A DNA stretch of 34,339 nt from Candidatus Zipacnadia bacterium (lineage in GTDB: Bacteria > Armatimonadota > Zipacnadia > Zipacnadales > Zipacnadaceae): contig JALGTU010000013.1 of NCBI GenBank assembly GCA_029821195.1, positions 1-34,339 on the forward strand, given 5' to 3'. A program made the position numbers and the translations under genes. Shown one piece after another: positions 18,593-27,652 of the stretch (positions are counted from its first letter, which is position 1; every line of letters starts with the position of its first letter). The notes beneath the pieces were generated by a model. The model made no database searches, was not told the DNA's origin, and saw only the letters and a list, made by a program, of their open reading frames with translations.

Positions 18593-19681
18593 CTAGCCGC
18601 ACCGGAGCTCGGCGATAATGGCGTCAGCCATTTCGCTGGTGCCTGCGGCGGTAGGGTCATCCCGGCTCGGTTTCAGGTCGTAGGTGACTTGCTCGCCTCG
18701 GCGCGTGACCGTGGCTACGGCCTGTTCGAGCCGGTTGGCAGCTGTTTCTTCGTCCAGATAGCGCAGCATCATCACCGCCGAAAGAATAGTCGCGGCGGGG
18801 TTAACCTTGTTCTGGCCCTTGTACTTGGGTGCGCTGCCGTGAGTCGGCTCGAATACGGCGACACTATCGCCGATATTGGCGCTCGGTGCCACGCCCAGGC
18901 CCCCGACCAGCCCGCAGGCCAGGTCGCTGATGATATCGCCGTACAGGTTAGGCAGGACCAGCACGTCGTACAGTTCGGGCTTCTGCACGAGCTGCATACA
19001 CATATTGTCAACGATGCGGTCCTCGAATTGGATGCCGCTGTCGGCGTACTCCTCTGCGACCTTCCGGGCGGTTTCCAAAAATAGCCCGTCGGAGTGCTTC
19101 ATGATGTTGGCCTTGTGGACGGCGGTAATCTTCCGGCGGCCGTTGGCCAGAGCGTATTCAAAGGCGAACCGTACAATGCGGGCGGAAGCGAACTCGGAGA
19201 TCGGCTTGATGCTGATGCCCGAGTCCTCGCGGATGCGGGTGCCGGTCAACCGATGAATCCGTTCGATTATCTCAGCGCACTCCTGCGTTCCGCGGGCAAA
19301 TTCAATGCCTGCATAGAGGTCCTCTGTATTCTCCCGGACGATGACCAGGTCCACATCAGGATAGCGGGACTTGACCCCTTCGTAGTACTTGTAGGGGCGC
19401 AGACAGGCGTAGAGATCGAGCTGTTTGCGCAGCGCGACATTTACGCTGCGGAAGCCGGTGCCCACCGGCGTAGTAATGGGGCCCTTGATGGCCACCTGGT
19501 TCTTCTGTATCGAATCCAGTACCGACCGGGGCAGCGGGGTACCCTCTGTCTCCATTACATCAGCGCCGGCCTGCTGGATATCCCACTGGATAGGTACCCC
19601 TGTGGCTTCCACGCATCGGCGCATGGCCTCGGTGACTTCCGGGCCAGTCCCATCACCAGGAATCAGCGTTATGGTATACAT
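18593..19681 (-). CDS. NAD-dependent isocitrate dehydrogenase / isopropylmalate dehydrogenase family
   Basis: [28 protein letters not shown]..., [62 protein letters not shown]. Confidence 0.9.
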   Translation of the reverse strand: MYTITLIPGDGTGPEVTEAMRRCVEATGVPIQWDIQQAGADVMETEGTPLPRSVLDSIQKNQVAIKGPITTPVGTGFRSVNVALRKQLDLYACLRPYKYYEGVKSRYPDVDLVIVRENTEDLYAGIEFARGTQECAEIIERIHRLTGTRIREDSGISIKPISEFASARIVRFAFEYALANGRRKITAVHKANIMKHSDGLFLETARKVAEEYADSGIQFEDRIVDNMCMQLVQKPELYDVLVLPNLYGDIISDLACGLVGGLGVAPSANIGDSVAVFEPTHGSAPKYKGQNKVNPAATILSAVMMLRYLDEETAANRLEQAVATVTRRGEQVTYDLKPSRDDPTAAGTSEMADAIIAELRCG

Positions 19682-19790
19682 GCTTCTATCTCCTCGGCAA
19701 GGTCAATCTTGACAGAGTGACGCAAAAATAGTACCGTATGGTTCAACTGACGTCTCAAGCCTATTCACGGGCGGCGAGGGCCCGCCGCAG

Positions 19791-20498
19791 ATGAGTTGCA
19801 CGGACATGTCAAGCACTTATACCACGCCCAAAACTACACCTGACACGCGCACTATTCGGGAAAGCAATTACGAAGCTGACAGGATAGTGGCCGGTTTTGA
19901 GACACCGTCTGATAGCTTTCTGCGTCAGCATCGCGGTAAGTTGCACCTGCTGGCTTTCTTGGTGGCGCTTATCTGGGCTACACCATGCTTCCCCCAGGTG
20001 CTGCTGGGGCTGCCGCTGGTTGTCATTGGCCTGGCTATTCGGGCTTGGGCCGCCGGATGCCTGGCCAAGAATACCGAAGTTTGCACCGCCGGGCCCTACG
20101 GCTATTGCCGGCATCCGATGTACCTGGCCAACTTCATTATCGTAGTGGGCATACTGCTGGCCGCAAATAACTTCTACCTGACGGCGCCAGCGCTGCTCGC
20201 TACCATTCTGATCCAGGCCTTCGCTGTTCGGCGCGAGGAGGCCCTGCTGCATTGCTTGTTTGGCGATGACTATGTGCGCTACTGTCAGTCCACACCGCGC
20301 TTGCTGCCCTGGCCCCGGCGTTCGCCGATTCCCCCATGCCAGTTCACCTGGGGGCTGGCCAAGTACAATCAGATTGTGGAACAGACCGCCGGTGTGCTGC
20401 TGCTGATCGTTCTGTTTGCTGTGAAGGCTGTAGTAATGGCCCACTACGGCTATCTTTACCCGGTGACGTACGGACTGTGGCCCGTGCCGCCGGGCTAG
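19791..20498 (+). CDS. Isoprenylcysteine carboxyl methyltransferase / PEMT-like membrane methyltransferase
   Basis: IRAWAAGCLAKNTEVCTAGPYGYCRHPMYLANFIIVVGILLAANNF...RREEALLHCLFGDDYVRYCQSTPRLLP. Confidence 0.8.
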   Translation: MSCTDMSSTYTTPKTTPDTRTIRESNYEADRIVAGFETPSDSFLRQHRGKLHLLAFLVALIWATPCFPQVLLGLPLVVIGLAIRAWAAGCLAKNTEVCTAGPYGYCRHPMYLANFIIVVGILLAANNFYLTAPALLATILIQAFAVRREEALLHCLFGDDYVRYCQSTPRLLPWPRRSPIPPCQFTWGLAKYNQIVEQTAGVLLLIVLFAVKAVVMAHYGYLYPVTYGLWPVPPG

Positions 20499-20525
20499 TT
20501 AGTCCGATTTCCCCGCAAAGTCCGG

Positions 20526-21713
20526 TTAGGCACCGAGCGCTGCTTTCAGGCGCTCAACTCCCCGCTTGATGTCCTCCACCGAGCAAGCGAAGCTCAGGCG
20601 CAGAAAGCCCTCCGCCCCGAAGGCTGAGCCGGGCACGGTGCTGATCAGGCTGTCCTCCAGCAGGTACTCGGCTAGTTCCAGTGACGTAGCTATCTTCCTG
20701 CCGGCCAGTTCGCGGCCCAGATAGGCCGAGATGTCCGGGAAGACGTAGAAAGCGCCGGGAGGCATATTGCACTCGATGCCCTCGATCTCGCGCAGGGCCC
20801 CGACAAAGAAGTCCCGACGCTGCTCGAACTGCTCGCGCATCTGAGCCACGCAATCCTGTGGCCCGGTTAGGGCAGCCAGTGCGGCGTACTGGGAGATTGA
20901 GCAGGGATTGGAAGTCTCCTGGCTCTGGATGCTCCCGGCCTTGGCAGCAAACTGCTGGGGCCCGACCAGCCAGCCGATCCGCCAGCCGGTCATTGAATAG
21001 CTCTTGGCGACCCCATCGGCAAGGATGGTGCGCTGCCTGGTCTCTTCATCGAGCATAGCGATGCTCAGGTGCTCCCGGCCTTGGTATATCAGATGCTTGT
21101 AGATTTCGTCGGAGATGATGGTCAGATCGTGCTCGGCGGCAATGGCGGCGAGCCCTTCGAGTATTTCTCGTTCGAAGATTCCGCCCGTCGGGTTGCTGGG
21201 GCTGTTAATCAGTATGGCCACGGTCCGGGAAGTTATCGCCTCGCGCACCTCGTCCAGATCGGGCTGAAAGCCGCGGCTGCTGTTGGTCATTATGATGACC
21301 GGGTGGCCGCCGCACAGCTCAATCTGGACCGGGTAGCTGACCCAGTACGGCGCGAATACGATGACCTCGTCGCCCGGGTCCAGCATTGTCTTCCAGATGT
21401 TCATCAGCGCGTGCTTGCCCCCGTTGCTGATGCAGACCTGGTCAGCGTCGTAATCCAGGCCAAACTCCGTCTGCAGGCGGCCGACGATAGCCGCTTTGAG
21501 TTCAGGGATGCCCGAGGCAGCGGTATACTTCGTGTGACCCGCCTCCAGGGCCGCGCAGGCCGCCGCACAGATATGCTCCGGGGTGGGGAAGTCCGGTTCG
21601 CCGACGGCAAATGATATCACGTCGAGTCCTTCGCCAATCATCGCCTTAGCCCGCGCGGCCATACCAATAGTGGGCGAAGGCTGGATATGGGAGGCTCGTT
21701 GGGAGATCTTCAT
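20526..21713 (-). CDS. PLP-dependent aminotransferase (aspartate aminotransferase-like, fold type I)
   Basis: MKISQRASHIQPSPTIGMAARAKAMIGEGLDVISFAVGEPDFPTPEHI...NSPSNPTGGIFERE...SDEIYKHLIYQG...GVAKSYSMTGWRIGWLVGP. Confidence 0.93.
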   Translation of the reverse strand: MKISQRASHIQPSPTIGMAARAKAMIGEGLDVISFAVGEPDFPTPEHICAAACAALEAGHTKYTAASGIPELKAAIVGRLQTEFGLDYDADQVCISNGGKHALMNIWKTMLDPGDEVIVFAPYWVSYPVQIELCGGHPVIIMTNSSRGFQPDLDEVREAITSRTVAILINSPSNPTGGIFEREILEGLAAIAAEHDLTIISDEIYKHLIYQGREHLSIAMLDEETRQRTILADGVAKSYSMTGWRIGWLVGPQQFAAKAGSIQSQETSNPCSISQYAALAALTGPQDCVAQMREQFEQRRDFFVGALREIEGIECNMPPGAFYVFPDISAYLGRELAGRKIATSLELAEYLLEDSLISTVPGSAFGAEGFLRLSFACSVEDIKRGVERLKAALGA

Positions 21714-21733
21714 AGCAGTACCTCTTGTCGCTG

Positions 21734-22651
21734 TCAGGATGGCTGCTGGGAATGATGGTGGTCCTCGACGCGCGCATGCCACGGTGGGGCTAGTTCCCAG
21801 TGGAGGCTACGCAGTTCGTGAACGACCTCTGGGTAGTGGGGCCGAATCTGTAGCGCCTGGCTCAGTTCGCGGGTGGCCTCATCCCGGCGCCCCAGGCGGG
21901 CGTAGGCGGCACCGAGGTGGTAGTGCAGTTCGGCGTTGAGCTGGTGCAGTGACTGGCGCACCGCCCGCTCCAAGAAAAACGTGGCATTCTTCAGGTCACC
22001 CAGCTTGTAGTAGGCCCACCCCAGGCTGTCAACAAAGGCGGCATTCAGCGGCGCCAACCCGGCGGCCTGTGTCGTCAGTTTCAGCGCCAGGTCGAGCTTG
22101 ACACCCGCTTCGGCGTAGGCGTAGCCCACATTGTTGAGCTCACCGGCGTAAGCCAGTGCGGGGATTCTTCTCGCAGTGTAGCCGAACTTGGTTATCTGCA
22201 AATGCGCAGACAAGAGCTTGTGGCCAAGCTCGGGCTGCCCGGTATGCAGGTAGGCCGTGCCCAATTCGTAGTAATAGGGGCGATCGGTCAACAGGTGCGC
22301 TTTTTTCAGCGCGGAGATCGCGGGCTTGTAAGCCCCCACGTACACGTATATACGACCGGCTCGCTCGAGCACTGCTGGGTTATCGGAAGCCAGCTCTACA
22401 GCCCGGTTAGCGCAGCGCACCGCCCGCCCAGCGCGGACCGGTTCGCTAGCTGCTTCCGTTGCCTGCTGGATGTAGCGCAGGGCGATGAAGTCGGTGCGGA
22501 GTTCGTCGAGCTGCGCCAGCGGCTGGCAACCACTCAGTGTGACCACGAGCACCGTGCCCCAGACTACCAGAATCCCGCGTGCAAGCCCTCGGCACAGCCC
22601 GGGCTGATCGCCGCCAAACGACGGGTTACTGAGGTGTGAAGGCCGATACAT
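21734..22651 (-). CDS. TPR-repeat lipoprotein
   Basis: Hydrophobic leader with lipobox (GILVVWGTVLVVTLSGCQPL), then TPR-like repeats (FVDSLGWAYYKLGDLKNATFFLERAVRQ, AELHYHLGAAYARLGRRDEATRELSQALQIRPHYPE). Confidence 0.8.
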   Translation of the reverse strand: MYRPSHLSNPSFGGDQPGLCRGLARGILVVWGTVLVVTLSGCQPLAQLDELRTDFIALRYIQQATEAASEPVRAGRAVRCANRAVELASDNPAVLERAGRIYVYVGAYKPAISALKKAHLLTDRPYYYELGTAYLHTGQPELGHKLLSAHLQITKFGYTARRIPALAYAGELNNVGYAYAEAGVKLDLALKLTTQAAGLAPLNAAFVDSLGWAYYKLGDLKNATFFLERAVRQSLHQLNAELHYHLGAAYARLGRRDEATRELSQALQIRPHYPEVVHELRSLHWELAPPWHARVEDHHHSQQPS

Positions 22652-25600
22652 AATAATAGGCGATACCGATGTAAAGAGTGGCTTCGGCCACGGCTGGTGT
22701 CGAGTAGACGCCGTAGACGGTGCGGTGCTCCCATTTTACCTGGCCGTCGGCCAGATCCAGGGCGTATAGGACCCCATCCTTGGAGCCGATGTAGACAATA
22801 TCCCCGGTAATCACCGCCGAGGCCAGTACTTCTTCGCCGGTTTGGTATTGCCAGATTTGCTTACCATTCGCGGTGTCCAGGCAATATACCTTGCCGTCGG
22901 CACAGCCGACTACCAGACGGTCGCCGGCGATCGCCGGCGCGGACCTGACCATTCCACCCAGCTCTGCTTGCCACTTTATCTGGCCGCCGGCCAGGTCAAC
23001 GGCATACATCGAGGAGTCATCGGAGCCACAGAAGACTGTTGAGCCGGATATTGCCGGTGCCGACGAGATGGAGCCGTTGGTGTCCAGTCGCCAGCGCACC
23101 TGGCCATCGGCGGTGTGGGCGGCGTACAGTCCGTTGTCCCACGAGCCCACCACCACCAGATCACCACTGACAGCCGCAGAGGCAACGATCTGCTGCTCGG
23201 TCGGCAGCTCCCAGTTTACGTCGCCCCGGCTCCAGTCAATCGCCCATAGGCTGCCGCTTTCGTCGCCCACGAAGAGCTGGCTGCCGTGCACCGTGCCGGC
23301 TGACCGGACGCCAGCGCCCAACTCGTGCTGCCACTGCTGCTGGCCGGTAGAGCGATGCAGGGCGTGGAGCCGGCCGGCGAGGGTGCCAAAGATCACCAGG
23401 TCCTCGACTACCACCGCTGCCGCTTCAATCTGCTCCCGGCCCTCCCGAGTCCAGCGGATATGTCCTTCCTGGCTGTCGAGGGCGTAGAACACACCATCGC
23501 GCGAGCCAATGTAGACAATATGGTCGCTGACCACCGGGGAGGCTACCACGGGCGCGCCGGTGCGCACCGACCACAACTCGCGCAGCGGGGGAGCGAGGGT
23601 CTGTTCGGCAAAGGCACCGTGCTGAGCACTCCCCCCAAACATCGGCCATTGGTTCCCTGGGGTCGCTTGCTGCTGTTCCGCCTCGATTGTGTCCAGAGCG
23701 CGGTTGATGTACTGCTCAGCAGTCGGAGTGGCACTAAGGGCGCTCGCCTGGTTCAGGCTCTCCCGCGCCTGGTCAAATTCCCGTCGCAGGATCTGGGCCA
23801 GGGCCTGCGCATAGTGTAGCTGAGCGAGGCGCGGATGGTTGCGCAGTGCCTGTCCAAGCTGGCCGAATTGAGTATCCGCGGGCGAAAGATGCCCCAGCAC
23901 GTCCCCGGCTGCCCACGGCGCATCCGCTTGCGAGGTAATCCGGTTAATGAGCATAGTAGTGTTACGCGGGTTGTCAACCCTCTTCAGAGCCTGGGTGATA
24001 TGCTCGGTAAGCTGGGGGTTGTCATCACTGAGGACCTCGATCAAAGCCGAGGCCGAGCGCGGATCATCAGCACTTATTCGGCCCAGGGCCTGCGCCGCCG
24101 CGAGCTGCTGGTGCCGGTCGCCGGATCGCAGCCAGGTGGTCAGCTCACGTTTCATCAACTCCAGATAATCTGCGGCCAGACGGCGCACTTCGATCTGGTC
24201 GTCATCCAGGCCGGCCACCAGCGCCGGAATCAGGTCCTCGTGCAGGAGGTCGGCCAGATTCCGGTACGTTACCCGGCGAATCTGAGGCGACTCATCCGTG
24301 AGCAGTGAGGTCAGGATGGGGGACATAGCAGCTTCCAGTTCGTCGGCGCGGCAGAACCAGTACTCAGTCTCGGTATCGTTGGCTGCGGCACTGCGGATGA
24401 TCAGCTCCATCTCCTCGGGGGAGATGCTCAGTTCCTCGCGATGGTCATCAATGATGTGCAACTCCTCGTTGCCCATCAGCAGGCCAAACTTCTGGAAATT
24501 GTTCAGTTCGCGGGTGAGGAGGTCCTGGACGTCGCGCAGCTTCAGCGCTTCCTCGGATACCCAGTCGTCAACTTGCTCGGCAAGCTGCTCGTGGACCAAC
24601 TCGTAGTTGCGCTGCTTGTCCTTGCTCAGCCCGCGTACTAACCGGAAGTCCACCATCTTGGCCAGAACGCGCTCGACGGTGCGGCGGTCCTGGCCGACTT
24701 CCTGGGCGATTCGCTCCAGCGAGCGCGTCGCCTTCAGCTCCGAGGAAACCGCCATCCGCTTGAGGATGGTGCGGGCGATACCCCGCTCGAGCATCGGCAG
24801 TTGGCGGAGGGCGTCGTGCAGATAATCGCGCAGGATCGTCGCGGCGCGGCCCAGCTTCTCGTAGTTGCGCTGGGTGATGACCTCTGCGTCCGCGGGCATC
24901 TCTTCGTACAGTCGGTGGCAGACGATCTGGAGTTGTGCGGGCTCGATCCCCTCGCGGGTGAGGTCCTCGAGCAGTTGGTCAACTAGCTTCCGCTCGACTT
25001 GTAGGCCAAAGTTCACTGCCGGCTGGACGATTGCTTTCTCCGCCTGAGTGCGGTCGAGCTTGTGCAGCCGGTAGACGTTTTGCATTACTTCGGGCAGGTC
25101 GTCGCGCAGCTCGTAGAGCTCGCCCACGTAGTCTTCGCGGATGCTGAGCAGCACGCGCAATTCGTCGTCTTGCGCTGCCAGAGCCTCCTTGACTTGCTGA
25201 ACGAAGGTGTCTCTAACCCGACCTCCCAGCTTCACGAATAGCTCTTCAGCCTCGTCCAGGAATACGACCACGCGCTTGTGGGAAGTGGCGGCGACGTGGG
25301 TGAGCAGATCACAGAGGCTGGCATCGCGGCTGATCTCGCCCAGCTCGCAGCCCTCTTCTTCCGCGGCCCGGAGGGCAGCCTCGCGAATACTGGCCACGGG
25401 ATCGTCCTCGCAACGGGCATATACCGCCAGCCAGGTGCCGGCTTCGTCGAGGTGTTCCTCGTCCCGTCCCTGCATTCGCGCCATCACGCCGGCTTTGATC
25501 AGGGACGACTTGCCGATCCCGGAGCGCCCAAACAGCACCGTCATAGGCTGGCGGGCAATCAGGTCAATGAGATCCTGGATCTCCCGCTCGCGGCCGAAGA

Positions 25601-26576
25601 AGAGCTCGCTATCCTCGGTGTCAAAGTAGTCGAGGAACCGGTAGGGGCCGCCGCGCAGCACGCTCAGGTCCTTGGTCTGCCGCCGGCTGGCGTGGTGGCG
25701 GTACTGGAAGCGATCGTGCAGCCGGGCAAAGAAATCGTTGAACGAGCCTGCCTCGCGCACCAGCAGGTGCCGCTGCGACTGGCGCTGCTTTAACCAGTTG
25801 ATCACCTTGGGCTGGAGACGGTGGTATGCCACGCTCCCCGGGCTCTCCAGCTTCAACTCGGTGTACATCTTTGCGTCAGCCACCGGCACCTGCGGGTTGA
25901 CCCAAAAGATTTTGCCGCCCTCCGCAGGCATGAAGTCCAGGAACGGCTCGTCGCGGTCACTGTAGGCGGTGAAGATAGACAGCACACGGAAGGCCTGATT
26001 GAGCAGGGCGCGCGTTGGCTCCAGGCCGGCGCCAATCTCCTCAGGAGTCAGGGGCAGGTACTTCCTGGCCAGATCGCCCCCGCACTTTACTACTACCACC
26101 CGCGAAGACCCCTCCAGCGCTACCGACATTATCTCGGGATCGTCAACTCCGGCCACCAGAAGGTGATAGTCGGCTTCCGGCTCCAGGTGCTGAGTACTGA
26201 GAGCCTGCTCGAGCAGATTGTGCGGCTCCATCGTGAAGATGGTAGGGAAGTAGCCGTCCTGGACCAGATGAGCCAGTTGGATGTGCCCCTCGGAGGGCCG
26301 GGCGTCGGCCAGCCGGGCCCGCAGTAGTTGGCAACGGCGGTCGTCTGCCGGCACCTGGCGGGCAAACTCGGCCAGGGCAGCGGGACCGCGGCGCTCCATG
26401 GGCAAGTGTTGGAAAGACTCGCCAACCTGCTCGCGCGCCAGCTCCTGGAGAATCTGACACATAGGTAGGTCGCTGGGCGGTATGCGTACCTCGCTGCCAA
26501 TGAACAGCACGTGGCGCCCCAGCCGGTGCCGCCGCGACATAATGTGATCGGCGATGATGCCTAGCATTGCTATCAC
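22626..26576 (-). CDS. Multidomain STAND NTPase: SIR2-like N-terminus, nSTAND1-type NTPase, winged-helix, HEAT-like repeats, C-terminal PQQ-like beta-propeller
   Basis: VLFIGSEVRIPPSDLP...YHLLVAGVDDPEIM...VVVVKCGGDLARKYLPLTPEEI...IFTAYSDRDEPFLDFM (SIR2-like order of motifs); FFGREREIQDLIDLIARQPMTVLFGRSGIGKSSLIKAGV (Walker A); KRVVVFLDEAEELFVKL (Walker B); SPQIRRVTYRNLADLL (HEAT-like); repeats of the type IVYIGSKDGVLYALDLADGQVKWE (PQQ-like). Likely start MLGII at 26567. Confidence 0.85.
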   Translation of the reverse strand: MIAMLGIIADHIMSRRHRLGRHVLFIGSEVRIPPSDLPMCQILQELAREQVGESFQHLPMERRGPAALAEFARQVPADDRRCQLLRARLADARPSEGHIQLAHLVQDGYFPTIFTMEPHNLLEQALSTQHLEPEADYHLLVAGVDDPEIMSVALEGSSRVVVVKCGGDLARKYLPLTPEEIGAGLEPTRALLNQAFRVLSIFTAYSDRDEPFLDFMPAEGGKIFWVNPQVPVADAKMYTELKLESPGSVAYHRLQPKVINWLKQRQSQRHLLVREAGSFNDFFARLHDRFQYRHHASRRQTKDLSVLRGGPYRFLDYFDTEDSELFFGREREIQDLIDLIARQPMTVLFGRSGIGKSSLIKAGVMARMQGRDEEHLDEAGTWLAVYARCEDDPVASIREAALRAAEEEGCELGEISRDASLCDLLTHVAATSHKRVVVFLDEAEELFVKLGGRVRDTFVQQVKEALAAQDDELRVLLSIREDYVGELYELRDDLPEVMQNVYRLHKLDRTQAEKAIVQPAVNFGLQVERKLVDQLLEDLTREGIEPAQLQIVCHRLYEEMPADAEVITQRNYEKLGRAATILRDYLHDALRQLPMLERGIARTILKRMAVSSELKATRSLERIAQEVGQDRRTVERVLAKMVDFRLVRGLSKDKQRNYELVHEQLAEQVDDWVSEEALKLRDVQDLLTRELNNFQKFGLLMGNEELHIIDDHREELSISPEEMELIIRSAAANDTETEYWFCRADELEAAMSPILTSLLTDESPQIRRVTYRNLADLLHEDLIPALVAGLDDDQIEVRRLAADYLELMKRELTTWLRSGDRHQQLAAAQALGRISADDPRSASALIEVLSDDNPQLTEHITQALKRVDNPRNTTMLINRITSQADAPWAAGDVLGHLSPADTQFGQLGQALRNHPRLAQLHYAQALAQILRREFDQARESLNQASALSATPTAEQYINRALDTIEAEQQQATPGNQWPMFGGSAQHGAFAEQTLAPPLRELWSVRTGAPVVASPVVSDHIVYIGSRDGVFYALDSQEGHIRWTREGREQIEAAAVVVEDLVIFGTLAGRLHALHRSTGQQQWQHELGAGVRSAGTVHGSQLFVGDESGSLWAIDWSRGDVNWELPTEQQIVASAAVSGDLVVVGSWDNGLYAAHTADGQVRWRLDTNGSISSAPAISGSTVFCGSDDSSMYAVDLAGGQIKWQAELGGMVRSAPAIAGDRLVVGCADGKVYCLDTANGKQIWQYQTGEEVLASAVITGDIVYIGSKDGVLYALDLADGQVKWEHRTVYGVYSTPAVAEATLYIGIAYYYVSAFTPQ

Positions 26577-26618
26577 CTGAGGCCTGGTGGTTACTACTTA
26601 AGCCTCAGCAATATTAAA

Positions 26619-26665
26619 ACCACTCCTGCGAGTGCAGATCAGAGCTGACTCAAATGGGGAGTGGT
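26619..26665 (-). terminator. Possible terminator/structured 3' element after the tRNA
   Basis: Minus strand ACCACTCC ... GGAGTGGT followed by TTTAAT; 8-bp stem, long internal region, weak T tract. Confidence 0.35.
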
Positions 26666-26683
26666 GTAGGTGAAGAATTCACT

Positions 26684-26758
26684 TGGTGGGCCTGGGCGGA
26701 TTCGAACCACCGACCGATCGGTTATGAGCCGACTGCTCTGCCGCTGAGCTACAGGCCC
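26684..26758 (-). tRNA. tRNA with CAT anticodon (elongator Met or Ile2)
   Basis: Minus strand GGGCCTGTAGCTCAGCGGCAGAGCAGTCGGCTCATAACCGATCGGTCGGTGGTTCGAATCCGCCCAGGCCCACCA: 7-bp acceptor stem, anticodon loop CTCATAA, T-loop TTCGAAT, encoded CCA. Confidence 0.93.
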
Positions 26759-26796
26759 GTACGCTGCCCTTCCTTCGTCAATTGTTTACTGGGCAC

Positions 26797-26825
26797 ATTA
26801 TAGCCGACTTACTTGCTTTGTGCAA
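26797..26825 (-). promoter_or_regulatory. Promoter of the tRNA gene
   Basis: Minus strand TTGCAC (26825-26820) - 17 bp - TATAAT (26802-26797), about 40 bp upstream of the tRNA. Confidence 0.65.
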
Positions 26826-26915
26826 GTTCACAACGGGCCGTGATCTGGGAGCTATATTGACTGCTGGAGAGCAGGCAGTTTCCGGCACTGGGGTGGTGCT
26901 GGCCCAATTGCAGCA

Positions 26916-26944
26916 TTGACATGCACCAGTTGTGAATCTATAAT
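26916..26944 (+). promoter_or_regulatory. Perfect-consensus sigma70 promoter upstream of ribB-like gene
   Basis: TTGACA (26916-26921) - exactly 17 bp - TATAAT (26939-26944). Confidence 0.8.
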
Positions 26945-27013
26945 GGCGCTGCGTTAGCAGTCAGACCCGCGACAGCCTATTTGTGGACCCAGATTCGCAG
27001 GGGAAGAGCAACT

Positions 27014-27646
27014 TTGGCTACCGTACCTAGTCGGATACATGACGTGGCTGAACATTTCCGCACTGGCGGGTTCGTGGCGCTGCTGGATTCGCCGCAACGC
27101 GAGGGCGAAGCCGATCTGCTGCAAGCTGCCGAGCACGTAACCGGCGAGAGCATAAACTTTATGGTCACACACGCCCGCGGGCTGATTACCGTGGCAATGA
27201 CCTCAGAGCGGCTCGGCGAGCTGCAAATTCCAGTATTGGATCAGCAATTTGGCGTTGAGAATATGCCGCGGTTTACCATGCCGGTAGACTACACGCCGGC
27301 AGTGACCACGGGTGTATCGGCGTTCGATCGCGCCGCGACTATCCGGGCCTTGCTCGACCCTGGTGCTCGTCCTGAAGACTTCGCGCGACCCGGCCACGTT
27401 TTCCCCCTGGCGGCGGCGGAGGGTGGCTTGGCAGAGCGTGCCGGTCACACCGAAGGCGCCGTCGGTCTCGCCCAACTGGCTGGGTTGCGGCCGGTGGTGG
27501 TGATGTGCGAGATTATGGCCCCCGACGGTTATATGGCCAGCGGCCCGACGCTGGAACGGTTCGTCCACATCCACGGCATCCCGCTCATTACTGTGGAACA
27601 GATCGCCGCAGCCCTGTGTGTCGAGCCGGCGCCAGACGATGAATAG
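27014..27646 (+). CDS. ribB: 3,4-dihydroxy-2-butanone-4-phosphate synthase (monofunctional)
   Basis: GGFVALLDSPQREGEADLLQAAEHVTGESINFMVTHARGLITVAM...AVTTGVSAFDRAATIRALLDPGARPEDFARPGHVFPLAAAEGGLAERAGHTEGAVGLAQLAGLRPVVVMCEIM. No ATG start evident; TTG at 27014 follows GGGGAAG (ORF track uses TTG at 26981). Confidence 0.88.
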   Translation: MATVPSRIHDVAEHFRTGGFVALLDSPQREGEADLLQAAEHVTGESINFMVTHARGLITVAMTSERLGELQIPVLDQQFGVENMPRFTMPVDYTPAVTTGVSAFDRAATIRALLDPGARPEDFARPGHVFPLAAAEGGLAERAGHTEGAVGLAQLAGLRPVVVMCEIMAPDGYMASGPTLERFVHIHGIPLITVEQIAAALCVEPAPDDE

Positions 27647-27652
27647 CGGTAC

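Noticed and set aside
19760-19790. Hairpin-like gggcggcgagggcccgcc before the ICMT-like gene
   Set aside because: Only a short GC stem with no T tract; insufficient to call a regulatory element.
22629-23660. PQQ repeat region as nucleotide tandem repeats
   Set aside because: The periodicity is at protein level and divergent at DNA level, so it is a beta-propeller and not a DNA repeat array.
23325-23819. Plus-strand ORFs inside the STAND gene
   Set aside because: Antisense to the repeat-rich PQQ/HEAT coding frame, with no recognisable motifs.
26826-26980. FMN riboswitch upstream of ribB
   Set aside because: The conserved FMN-aptamer blocks are not present; only a short AGACCCGCGAC fragment resembles one, and the promoter leaves a very short 5' UTR.
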